Assembly (NCBI GenBank): GCA_964354365.1
Contig: CAYGZM010000071.1
Span: forward strand, 1 to 18,001
Reading direction: 5' to 3'
Length of the DNA: 18,001 nt
Source: CAYGZM01 sp964354365
GTDB taxonomy: Bacteria > Planctomycetota > Phycisphaerae > Sedimentisphaerales > Anaerobacaceae
Part shown: one piece after another, positions 7,874 through 14,117 of the stretch
Numbering within the stretch: position 1 is the first letter of the stretch
Layout of the letters: each line of letters opens with the position of its first letter
Made by a program: the position numbers and the translations under genes
Notes under the pieces: model-generated
The model's input: the letters and a program-made list of their open reading frames with translations, nothing else
What the model was told of the DNA's origin: nothing
Databases searched by the model: none

Positions 7874-8454
7874 AATGCCCTCGCTGCCTGCTTGTCTGCT
7901 CCCACGACCTTGATCAGGCGTGCAGGCACGCCCCCAACAAAGCAATCCTCTGCGACGTCGCGGTTGACCACGGCGCCACCGGCAACCACTGCGTTTTCGC
8001 CTATTGTAACGCCCATTACAATCAGCGAACCAGCTTTGACACCAGCCCCTTTTTTGATTAGAACGTCCTTCTCGCCGCACGTGTGCGCCAGGTTCTCCTC
8101 CAGAAAGGCATTGGAGTTGTAGCGATTGTGCGTCATTATGATAGTGCCGGGCCCAAGGCTCACTCCGTCCTCCAGCGTTATTCTCGCCGTCAAGTCGAGA
8201 TACGTGTTGCCCTGGATAACGCAATTGTCCCCGATGCTCAGATTGCCGTAACCGTGGTAAGCATTGTGTATAACCACGGGCGGATAGATGCGTGGGTTCT
8301 GACCTACAACGGCTCCGAATGACTTCAAAAGGGACGCGTTGATATCGAGGTTATAATGAAGAATATGGGGAGGCCCCACAAGTTTGTAGGACCAGATAAT
8401 CAGTCTTTTGAGAATAGCGAGAATGATTCTTTTTGTGTACTTTCTTGCGCCCAA
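7870..8454 (-). CDS. Hexapeptide-repeat (left-handed beta-helix) acyltransferase
   Basis: A 194-residue protein of the LbH acetyltransferase superfamily (serine O-acetyltransferase / WcaF / NodL / Xat type), which usually works as a trimer and moves an acyl group from CoA to a hydroxyl or amine. Seen: a basic, partly hydrophobic N-terminus (5-25); hexapeptide coils from about 72 (LSIGDNCVIQGNTYLD, ITLEDGVSLGPGTII); the likely catalytic His109 in IMTHN; a loop 110-130; further coils 131-165 (VLIKKGAGVKAGSLIVMG, IGENAVVAGGAVV); and the family ending VGGVPARLIK (173-182). The start is TTG at 8454: an in-frame stop (TAG, 8460-8458) lies just upstream, and GAGG sits 6 nt before the TTG. Its stop overlaps the BKACE start by 4 nt, so it is translationally coupled. 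Acceptor unknown; it could acylate the NRPS product or a separate glycan. Confidence 0.9.
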   Translation of the reverse strand: MGARKYTKRIILAILKRLIIWSYKLVGPPHILHYNLDINASLLKSFGAVVGQNPRIYPPVVIHNAYHGYGNLSIGDNCVIQGNTYLDLTARITLEDGVSLGPGTIIMTHNRYNSNAFLEENLAHTCGEKDVLIKKGAGVKAGSLIVMGVTIGENAVVAGGAVVNRDVAEDCFVGGVPARLIKVVGADKQAARAL

Positions 8455-8460
8455 AATCTA

Positions 8461-8464
8461 CCTC
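8461..8464 (-). promoter_or_regulatory. Shine-Dalgarno site deciding the TTG start of the acyltransferase gene
   Basis: On the minus strand GAGG is followed by TAGATT and then TTG. The TAG in that spacer is in frame with the gene and blocks any further upstream start, so TTG at 8454 is the first usable codon and has good spacing of 6 nt. Confidence 0.7.
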
Positions 8465-8529
8465 AAGCAAAAAGAGTTATTGTCTCGCAGGGCCTCAGCA
8501 GCCTGTTCGATCACCGGCGCTCACCCTAT

Positions 8530-8660
8530 GGCACTCCTCTTAAGTCCTTCGTCTCTCAAATAGGCCCTACTTTAGTACTGTGCCGAATAGAAACGTGGCT
8601 GCCTCCGTCAGGAACCCACGGAAGATGCTTACGACAGCATCTACACCCTTCCGTTGGCAG
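8530..8660 (-). promoter_or_regulatory. Structured leader candidate of the NRPS operon
   Basis: Between the putative promoter at 8687-8692 and the TTG at 8454 the sequence holds nested inverted repeats. Hairpin one: ACGGAA 8618-8623 with TTCCGT 8649-8654, enclosing GATGCT 8624-8629 with AGCATC 8636-8641, a six-base loop and a seven-base one-sided bulge; an outer CTGCC 8599-8603 pairs with GGCAG 8656-8660. Hairpin two: GGCAC 8530-8534 with GTGCC 8580-8584. I recognise no known riboswitch or T-box consensus. It could be an attenuator or protein-binding leader, or only a DNA palindrome; transcription of the region is assumed. Confidence 0.4.
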
Positions 8661-8686
8661 GCAAACAATCTTCTCCTACGACAATT

Positions 8687-8692
8687 ATTATA
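8687..8692 (-). promoter_or_regulatory. Possible -10 box for the acyltransferase-BKACE-NRPS operon
   Basis: A perfect TATAAT on the minus strand, about 230 nt upstream of the TTG start, inside the left end of the palindromic element. No good -35 hexamer is visible at 16-18 nt (GTCCTA at 17), so this is a weak promoter prediction. The mirror-image end carries TATTAT (8877-8882, plus strand) facing the other way. Confidence 0.3.
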
Positions 8693-8763
8693 CTCAAACT
8701 GAACGTTTTTAGGACGAAGATCCATATAAGTCTTGTTTTGATAAGAACATAGTGCAATTCGTC

Positions 8764-8807
8764 ATTCCCGCGAAAAGCCTGCCCTGAGCTTGCCGAAGGG
8801 CGGGAAT
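8764..8807. repeat. Dispersed palindrome ATTCCCGC...GCGGGAAT with inserted second motif
   Basis: The arms 8764-8771 and 8800-8807 belong to the widespread bacterial intergenic palindrome normally separated only by a short GAAA-type loop. Here the loop holds an additional motif, CTGAGCTTGCCGAAGG (8784-8799), itself a common dispersed intergenic sequence, giving a composite element. A simple inverted copy lies at 9362-9381. Confidence 0.75.
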
Positions 8808-8981
8808 CCAGAATCTCGAAAAACAGTGTTCATCTGTGGTAATCAGCGTCCAAAAAACCAAATCGGTCAGTTTGAGTATTATAGCATATTTCAAGATTCC
8901 TCCCAATACTGATTGCTCGTGACTGTGCCGGTTCAGCGTGAACTGGACAATTTCGCTTTAAGGTTAAGACAGCCTTGAGTC

Positions 8982-8997
8982 GTGCGAAAAATCGCAC
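8982..8997. repeat. Short perfect hairpin GTGCGA-AAAA-TCGCAC
   Basis: A 6-bp perfect stem with a four-base loop. On the minus strand it is preceded by GTAGG, giving GTAGGGTGCGA, which resembles the start of the hairpin cluster at 11206 (GTAGGGTGGGC); both may belong to one dispersed intergenic hairpin family. Confidence 0.55.
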
Positions 8998-9130
8998 CCT
9001 ACACAGGTCGGACGAAGAGAGGACAGAAGACAGGCGGCGGAGGACGGAAGATGGAGAGGTTGGATTTCAGATTTCATTCAAGATTTCAGATTGGATATTG
9101 GTTGGGGCGTGTGGGATAGAAGGTTGGATT

Positions 9131-9149
9131 CACGGCCTGGAAGGCCGTG
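9131..9149. repeat. Short perfect hairpin CACGGCCT-GGA-AGGCCGTG
   Basis: Perfect 8-bp inverted repeat with a three-base loop in non-coding DNA. It has no T-run, and the nearest gene upstream on the plus strand is not in this region, so it is better seen as a dispersed intergenic repeat than a terminator. Confidence 0.6.
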
Positions 9150-9277
9150 CCACAGTTCAGTTTCCCATTCCAACTGAAGTATTACAGAATAACAGCGATA
9201 AGAACAGGAACAGAACCGCCAAAACCTGTCCACAATTGCAAATCATGCCTCTATAGGGAAACACGGGCGTTTTTTGC

Positions 9278-9306
9278 TTGACCGCCGGTAGTCGATGGTG
9301 TATCCT
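9278..9306 (+). promoter_or_regulatory. Candidate sigma70 promoter of the phosphatase gene
   Basis: TTGACC (9278-9283), 17-nt spacer, TATCCT (9301-9306). Five of six and four of six consensus positions match with ideal spacing. It would give a leader of about 185 nt before the ATG at 9498, containing the palindrome at 9362-9381. Confidence 0.4.
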
Positions 9307-9361
9307 TGATTAGTTAAGAAGCTGTAACAAAATGAGTTCTCATATATCCCGACGTCTTTGT

Positions 9362-9381
9362 ATTCCCGCTTTCGCGGGAAT
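9362..9381. repeat. Dispersed palindrome ATTCCCGC-TTTC-GCGGGAAT
   Basis: Perfect 8-bp stem with a four-base loop. Loop orientation shows that it is inverted relative to the copy at 8764-8807. The family is common between genes in many bacteria, and its translation gives the misleading PAKAGIQ motif in spurious reading frames. Confidence 0.8.
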
Positions 9382-9497
9382 GACAGAGAGCAAGGTTTGT
9401 TTTGTTAGATGCTTGCTCCAAGGAGCTGAGATTTCCGTTTCATGAACAAGTATCGGTGCGGCGAAATTGTGGCTTGACGCGTACAAGGATGCTGAGT

Positions 9498-11195
9498 ATG
9501 GCAGATGCGGTATTGACGATATATGAGCTTGGCGAAAACCGACAAGCGGAACTGAATCCAGAAGGCACAATCATCGGCCGGAGTCCGCGCTGTGACGTGG
9601 TCATCGACAGCAAAGACGTTTCCCGCGAACATGCGAGAGTTTACCAGGACCCGTTCGGTCGCTGGATCTTCGAGGATCTCGGCAGCAGCAATGGGATGTT
9701 CGTGAACGGTAAGCGTGTGGATGCGTGCGCGGTCCTGCCGGGCGAGCCTGTGGTCATTGGGCCGGCGTCGCTATCGGTCAGCGGGCCTTCGGACCACCAG
9801 GTTGAGGCGGACGCCTCGGTTCAGGCGACCAACATAGTAATAGAAGATTTTGAGACGGAGATTTTCTACGGGAGGGGCAAGGCAGCGACGGCTTCCGCCC
9901 GGCCGTGTCCGGAACGGCTCGACGAGATAAAAGAGCGGCTGTCGGAACTTACAAGCTCGTCGGCGCTGTATCCGGAGGTATGCAGGCGGCTGGCGTGGGC
10001 GCCGAAAACGGTTGCGGCGGTGCTGCGAGTGCCGGGCAAGAGCAAGCCTCTGCCCAAGACGCCCGACGTGCTGGCGTGTCACTTCGGGACCGGCCCGGAT
10101 GATACAGCCGCGCATGTCCCGGCAGGAACGTATCCGTCACATCTGGCCTTTCGCGTGTCTCACCGGGTGCTGGATGAGGTTCGCTCGAGCGGCTCGGCGG
10201 TGATGGCCAAGAGCATTTATTCTTCGGATGTTGAGGTGACTGTGACGGTTGTCGATGAGCACAGTCCGAGGGCCGTCATCTGCACGCCTTTGGGTGACGT
10301 GGCTGAGACGGTTGATCTGCTCTACCTGGATATTCCGCTGGGCGGGGGCGTGAGGGTTTCGCCGGAAGAGACGTTCGCATTTGTGCGGGCGGCGGCGGGA
10401 GAGGTTGCTTCGGCGCGCAAGAGTCTTACTCCCATCCATATCAAGGCCGAGAGGAGCACGCTCGACCACGAGCTGTCGCTGGCGCAGCAGATTCAGGCAA
10501 GGCTGGCGCCGGTTGTGCCGGCGGGCCTGTCCGGCTTCGAGGCGGCTGTTCGGTACAAGCCTGTTATCTGGGTGGGCGGCGATTACTGCGATGTCTGGAA
10601 ACTCCAGGACGGTCGATTGGCGTTTGCGGTCGGCCACATCTCGCGCAGCGGTCTATCGGCGGCGATGGCCATATCGGAGCTGCGGACTCTTTTGCGGACG
10701 ACGATGTTCTTCTGCGGCGAGTTAGCGGGGGCCGTCAAGCACGTCAGCTCACATTTGGCTGGCAGCAGCCTCGAAGGGGTATCGGCAAGCCTTTTCTTGG
10801 GCGTGTTCGACAAGTCAAGCGCGACACTGAGATACGTCAACGCCGGCCACCCGTGGGCGCTTGTCGTGCACCCGAAATCGGGCATCATACCGCTCGGTAA
10901 AACGGGCGAGGCTATGCTCGGCAGCGGAAAGACAAGCCTCCAGGAGAACGTTGAGGCGATTGGCAACGGCGCAGCGCTCGTAGTCTTTACCGAGGGCGTG
11001 ACGAAGGCAAGGTCACCCGATGGCGACGAGTTCGGTGAGAAGCAACTGGTGCGCGTGCTGAAGGATGCCGGCGGCCGCTCCGCGGAGAAGATTGCGGATT
11101 CGATTACAAAAGCCGTGAGCGATTTTCGCAAGTCGCTGGCTCAGCGCGATGATAATACGACGTTTGTTTTGGTGAATTCCGTTGGAGGCGGATGA
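9498..11195 (+). CDS. FHA-GAF-PP2C (SpoIIE/RsbU-type) phosphatase-like signalling protein
   Basis: A 565-residue cytoplasmic protein. FHA domain about 5-95 (IIGRSPRCDVVID, SREHARVY, DLGSSNGMFVNG), which in known proteins binds phosphothreonine; GAF-like sensor about 140-310 (VMAKSIYSSD, SPRAVICTPLGD, LLYLDIP); coiled link LDHELSLAQQIQARL (322-336), typical before SpoIIE-type domains; PP2C-like domain about 345-560 (GGDYCDVW with Asp362/Asp365, NAGHPWALV 448-456, DDNTTFVLV 551-559). Odd: the usual GDVSG is GHISR (His380 for a metal-binding Asp) and the usual TDG is TEG (Glu499), so activity may be changed or lost. Start: ATG 9498 with AAGGA 8 nt upstream; a TTG at 9402 would add 32 residues of no domain character. 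The kinase gene follows 96 nt downstream, suggesting a phosphorylation/dephosphorylation pair. Confidence 0.92.
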   Translation: MADAVLTIYELGENRQAELNPEGTIIGRSPRCDVVIDSKDVSREHARVYQDPFGRWIFEDLGSSNGMFVNGKRVDACAVLPGEPVVIGPASLSVSGPSDHQVEADASVQATNIVIEDFETEIFYGRGKAATASARPCPERLDEIKERLSELTSSSALYPEVCRRLAWAPKTVAAVLRVPGKSKPLPKTPDVLACHFGTGPDDTAAHVPAGTYPSHLAFRVSHRVLDEVRSSGSAVMAKSIYSSDVEVTVTVVDEHSPRAVICTPLGDVAETVDLLYLDIPLGGGVRVSPEETFAFVRAAAGEVASARKSLTPIHIKAERSTLDHELSLAQQIQARLAPVVPAGLSGFEAAVRYKPVIWVGGDYCDVWKLQDGRLAFAVGHISRSGLSAAMAISELRTLLRTTMFFCGELAGAVKHVSSHLAGSSLEGVSASLFLGVFDKSSATLRYVNAGHPWALVVHPKSGIIPLGKTGEAMLGSGKTSLQENVEAIGNGAALVVFTEGVTKARSPDGDEFGEKQLVRVLKDAGGRSAEKIADSITKAVSDFRKSLAQRDDNTTFVLVNSVGGG

Positions 11196-11203
11196 ACTGC
11201 GGC

Positions 11204-11264
11204 GCGTAGGGTGGGCTTCAGCCCGCCATTTCGGTGGGGCAAGCCCCACACTACGCTGTTTTTT
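11204..11264 (+). terminator. Three-stem hairpin cluster with T-run between phosphatase and kinase genes
   Basis: An outer stem GCGTAG (11204-11209) / CTACGC (11251-11256) encloses two hairpins: 11210-11217 with 11220-11227 (GGTGGGCT/AGCCCGCC, one G-T pair) and 11234-11240 with 11243-11249 (GTGGGGC/GCCCCAC). TG then six T residues (11259-11264) follow. It starts 9 nt after the phosphatase stop. The T-run makes partial intrinsic termination plausible, so kinase expression may be reduced relative to the phosphatase. The two hairpin sequences are also typical of dispersed intergenic repeats. Confidence 0.5.
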
Positions 11265-11291
11265 GCAGGGGCCTGATTTAAGGACGGCAGT

Positions 11292-13064
11292 ATGTGCGAC
11301 TGTCCTGCTAAGGAACTGGTCGAGCGCTACTTGATGGGGGACTGTTCGAGCAACGAACGGCAGGATGTTGAAGAACATCTGGACCGGTGCGACGATTGCC
11401 GAGAGTTTGTGGAATCGACTCGGTCAAATATGCTCGCCGGGGCACAACCAGGCTCCGAGAGGAGTGAATACAAATTCGGGGGGGACGGTGAAAAAACCGA
11501 GGTAATACATGAGGATGAGCGTCCGACGGAGACTATGCCGGAGGCAACGGTGGTTTCGGACGCGCAGCGTAGCTTCACCAAGTCAATAGAATCAATGATT
11601 GACGGCTACACGATCACCGAGGCGCTGCCTCGCGGCGGGCAGGCGGTGGTCTATAAGGCGATTCATACCGCGACAAAGACATACGTTGCAATCAAGGTGC
11701 TGCTGCCGACCCTTTTGGCCTCGGAGCGGGCGCGGTACTACTTCGAGCGCGAGGCGGAACTGATTGCGAGCCTCGACCATCCGAATATAGTGAGCATTCG
11801 CGACAGCGGGATTATCCACGGCCAGTACTACTTCGTGATGCAGTATATCGAGGGCGAGCCGCTGAGGAGATACGTGCAGGCGAAGATGCTGTCGTTCCGG
11901 GAACGGGTGGAGCTGGTCAACAAGATATGCTCGGCGATAACGTATGCTCATCAGCAGGGAGTTATCCACCGCGATTTGAAGTTCGCCAATATTCTCGTGG
12001 ATAAGCGAGGCGAGCCGCACATACTGGACTTCGGGCTTGCAAAGGCGGTGGGGATGAGCGAGCAGGCGAAGGATGACGCCGTTGTGACGATGACGGGGCA
12101 GTGGGCGGGTTCTTTGACGACGATGTCGCCGGAGCAGGCGTCGGGCCTGCCGCACTTGATTGACGTGCGGACCGATGTCTATTCGTTGGGCGTTATACTC
12201 TATACACTCTTGACGGGGCAATACCCTTATGACGTCAGCGGGACGACTTTGGAGGCCCTGAGGACTATTCAACAGGTCGAGCCGACCCGGCCCCGGCAAA
12301 TTATTCCCAAGTTCAATTCGGAAATGGAGGCTATCCTGCTGACGGCGCTGGCCAAGGAGCGGGAGAAGCGATACCAGTCGGCGGCTGATTTGAAAAGCGA
12401 CATTGAAAACTGGCTGGAAGGCCGGCCGATCCGCGTCAAGTCGATCAGCACTATGTACCTGCTGCGCAAGATCATTGCGCGCCATCGTTATACGAGCACC
12501 GTGGCGGCGCTGCTGGCGCTGATTGTCCTCGGCTTTGCATACATCAGCTTCGAGCTGCTTATGAAATCTGAGAAAGCCCTGGACGAGGCAAGCGGACGCG
12601 CACGTGAGTCGGCGCGGCTTGCTGCACAACTGCCATCGCTGGAGCGGCAGTTGACATTCAACCTGTTTCTACAGGTGTGGAACGCAGGTAACCGCCAGCG
12701 TGCAGAGGCAATATTAGACCTCATCCCGACAGAAAGTAAGGAGGCAAAAGCAGCCGGTTTCTTACTCGACGCCAGACCGGTAAGTGAGAAATCCGCCGCG
12801 TTCAGAGAGGCGTTTTCGCGCGAGAGCCCTGAGTTTCTGGACTTTATCATCGGAGAAAACTATCTCAGAGAGGGGAACCGCGAAAAAGCCCTTGAGGCCT
12901 ACCAGAGGAGCTATGAAGCTATCAGGGAACTGCAGCAACATAGCCGAGCGAGGTTGGACAGACCACTGATCGAATACGTGATGGCCAGGCTGTATGAGCT
13001 GCGAAGAGGAACTAAGCAGGCGAGTGGAGCATCTGCTGCGGAAGATGGAGGGCAAGAGCAATGA
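11292..13064 (+). CDS. Transmembrane Ser/Thr protein kinase with N-terminal zf-HC2-like zinc finger
   Basis: A 590-residue Hanks-type (PknB-like) kinase. Residues 1-45 form a zf-HC2 / anti-sigma-like finger (Cys4, His29-x3-Cys33-x2-Cys36). The kinase domain is about 106-376: glycine-rich loop LPRGGQAVVY, VAIK Lys135, HRDLKFAN with Asp228 (the usual Pro after DLK is Phe231), DFG Asp246, MSPEQ 278-282, DVYSLGVILYTLLTG 295-309. One transmembrane helix is at about 402-424. The C-terminal part (430-590) is helical with a TPR-like stretch, LREGNREKALEAYQRSYEAI (525-544), likely outside the membrane. ATG 11292 has AAGGA 7 nt upstream. The preceding gene encodes a phosphatase-like protein with FHA domain, a plausible partner. 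The stop codon overlaps the prepilin start as ATGA, so the two are translationally coupled. Substrates unknown. Confidence 0.96.
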   Translation: MCDCPAKELVERYLMGDCSSNERQDVEEHLDRCDDCREFVESTRSNMLAGAQPGSERSEYKFGGDGEKTEVIHEDERPTETMPEATVVSDAQRSFTKSIESMIDGYTITEALPRGGQAVVYKAIHTATKTYVAIKVLLPTLLASERARYYFEREAELIASLDHPNIVSIRDSGIIHGQYYFVMQYIEGEPLRRYVQAKMLSFRERVELVNKICSAITYAHQQGVIHRDLKFANILVDKRGEPHILDFGLAKAVGMSEQAKDDAVVTMTGQWAGSLTTMSPEQASGLPHLIDVRTDVYSLGVILYTLLTGQYPYDVSGTTLEALRTIQQVEPTRPRQIIPKFNSEMEAILLTALAKEREKRYQSAADLKSDIENWLEGRPIRVKSISTMYLLRKIIARHRYTSTVAALLALIVLGFAYISFELLMKSEKALDEASGRARESARLAAQLPSLERQLTFNLFLQVWNAGNRQRAEAILDLIPTESKEAKAAGFLLDARPVSEKSAAFREAFSRESPEFLDFIIGENYLREGNREKALEAYQRSYEAIRELQQHSRARLDRPLIEYVMARLYELRRGTKQASGASAAEDGGQEQ

Positions 13065-13876
13065 GGCGCCATTCATCGAAGAGAACTGGAAGTGCGGGTC
13101 GGCGGGTCGGCTTTACGCTGATAGAACTGCTGGTTGTGATAGCGGTGGTTGTATTGCTCATTGCGATATTGCTCCCCGCCCTTCGCAAGGCCAAGCAGGT
13201 CGCGCAGCGGGTGGTGTGCGGAAACCACCTGAGACAATTAGCGATAGGGTGGAATCTCTACCTTGATGACAACGACGGGTATTTCTACCGAACCACAAGT
13301 GCCAATCTGTACTATGGCGGGTGGCGAGGCAGCAAGGATGTGGCCCCTCGGGTCTTGAACAACTATCTGAGCCTCGCCGCGAATTTGGCGAGCGAAAATG
13401 ACGCGAAGGTCTTTCGGTGTCCGGCGGACCGCGGCGGCATGCCCGGCGCTACGCTGCGGCAGAAGGTCTATCTGGTCGTAGGCACAAGCTACCAGACAAA
13501 CATATTCCTTGTCGGGGGCCCGAAATTCGATTTCTCACTTTGGTATTCGCCAATGACTGCCGACACGACGGCGCTGGGCGATGCGATCAACCAGCGCATA
13601 GTGAATCTCAAACGCGGTAATGTGGACAACGCATCCCAATTGCTGCTGATCGGCGACTACGGGTGGATCAACCAGTGGAAACCGACGCCGTTCCCGGATC
13701 CGGAGTGGAAGGAGATAGCGGAATGGCACGGTCGGCCCGACCACCATTGCATGGCGTTTCTGGACGGGCACGCGAAGTTTCTCGAAGTCCGCAAGGGATT
13801 CTGGGTGACCGACGAATATTCCGTGCTGCCATTCGCGGATTTGTACCCGGTGGCGCGAAGAATCCAGGGGGAATAG
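13061..13876 (+). CDS. Prepilin-type secreted protein (type II pseudopilin-like, H-x(n)-DG C-terminus)
   Basis: A 271-residue protein with a classical type IV prepilin leader: basic residues 1-16, cleavage expected between Gly17 and Phe18 (FTLIELLVVIAV), Glu22 as the conserved fifth mature residue, and a hydrophobic helix to about 40. Then comes AKQVAQRVVCGNHLRQLAI (44-62) and, near the end, His223 ... AFLDGHAKF (232-240), the pattern of the large DUF1559-like prepilin families of Planctomycetota and relatives. After processing by a prepilin peptidase it would sit in the inner membrane or a pseudopilus. No other secretion or pilus gene is in view. ATG 13061 overlaps the kinase stop by 4 nt, with GGAGGG 8 nt upstream. 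Exact role unknown; being coupled to a kinase gene is unusual. Confidence 0.93.
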   Translation: MRRHSSKRTGSAGRRVGFTLIELLVVIAVVVLLIAILLPALRKAKQVAQRVVCGNHLRQLAIGWNLYLDDNDGYFYRTTSANLYYGGWRGSKDVAPRVLNNYLSLAANLASENDAKVFRCPADRGGMPGATLRQKVYLVVGTSYQTNIFLVGGPKFDFSLWYSPMTADTTALGDAINQRIVNLKRGNVDNASQLLLIGDYGWINQWKPTPFPDPEWKEIAEWHGRPDHHCMAFLDGHAKFLEVRKGFWVTDEYSVLPFADLYPVARRIQGE

Positions 13877-13924
13877 GCCGAAAAGCGGCATAATGGGCCA
13901 AATCTGCCGGTTGCAAGTATTTTG
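13877..13924. other. Short spacer after the prepilin gene
   Basis: A tiny hairpin GCCG-AAAAG-CGGC (13877-13889) starts right after the stop codon without a T-run, so it is not a convincing terminator. No gene seen. Confidence 0.35.
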
Positions 13925-13954
13925 TTGGATTTTGCTGCACAAAAATGGTATAAT
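13925..13954 (+). promoter_or_regulatory. Strong extended -10 sigma70-type promoter for the giant secreted protein
   Basis: TTGGAT (13925-13930), 18-nt spacer, TATAAT (13949-13954) preceded by TGG (13946-13948), giving a perfect extended -10 (TGnTATAAT). It predicts a start near 13961 and a leader of about 157 nt before the ATG at 14118. This separates the giant gene from the kinase-prepilin pair. Confidence 0.6.
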
Positions 13955-14117
13955 TTTTTGGTTGGTTTTGCGGATAGCGTCGTTTGCTCGTATCGTATTC
14001 CGGCGAGGAGCGTGAGAAAAGCGGCTGTCTGTGGCAGAAGTAACACTGAGGGCGGGGATGGCTACGTCGCCGAGTTTTTGAGGTTGTCCGGCTGGACAGA
14101 AGGGAGCACGGTGTAAA

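Larger units (their letters stand above)
8686..8883. repeat. 198-bp long imperfect palindrome, MITE-like element
   Basis: The ends are inverted repeats: 8686-8702 against 8867-8883 match at 16 of 17 positions (core TACTCAAACTGA). A second inner pair, 8706-8716 against 8847-8857, matches at 10 of 11. A third pair, 8764-8771 against 8800-8807 (ATTCCCGC/GCGGGAAT), sits at the exact centre. The arms between are diverged. There is no transposase gene and no clear target duplication, so MITE status is inference. It lies immediately upstream of the leader of the NRPS operon. Confidence 0.65.
8884..9277. other. Gene-free spacer with small repeats
   Basis: No convincing gene. It contains hairpins at 8982-8997 and 9131-9149, a purine-rich tract at about 9008-9060, and a direct repeat GATTTCAGATT at 9063-9073 and 9082-9092 with a 19-bp period. 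The reading frames here have neither domain-like sequence nor ribosome binding sites. It looks like decayed or non-coding intergenic DNA. Confidence 0.5.

Noticed and set aside
7871..8224. N-terminal extension of the BKACE gene up to 8224 (117 extra residues)
   Set aside because: The extra part is read out of frame through the acyltransferase gene and is Arg/Gly-rich without family similarity; the ATGA overlap at 7870-7873 gives the natural start.
8709..8906. Minus-strand small protein with a RQAQGR motif
   Set aside because: The motif is the translation of a dispersed intergenic repeat, and the frame spans the palindromic element; no ribosome binding site or domain.
8975..9256. Plus-strand 93-residue frame in the spacer
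   Set aside because: It runs through two hairpin repeats and a purine tract, and has no domain or ribosome binding site.
9402..9497. TTG start giving a 597-residue FHA-phosphatase protein
   Set aside because: The added 32 residues have no domain character, and the ATG at 9498 has AAGGA at good spacing immediately before the FHA fold.
8455..9497. CRISPR array or tRNA in the long spacer
   Set aside because: No regularly spaced identical repeats and no cloverleaf with tRNA consensus; only single hairpins and one short tandem pair were found.
9340..9570. Minus-strand small protein with a PAKAGIQ motif
   Set aside because: Translation of the ATTCCCGC palindrome; it also overlaps the start of the phosphatase gene on the other strand.
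13922..14116. 64-residue TTG-started frame just before the giant secreted gene
   Set aside because: It begins upstream of the -10 box of the predicted promoter, so it could not be translated from that transcript; the sequence has no recognisable family.
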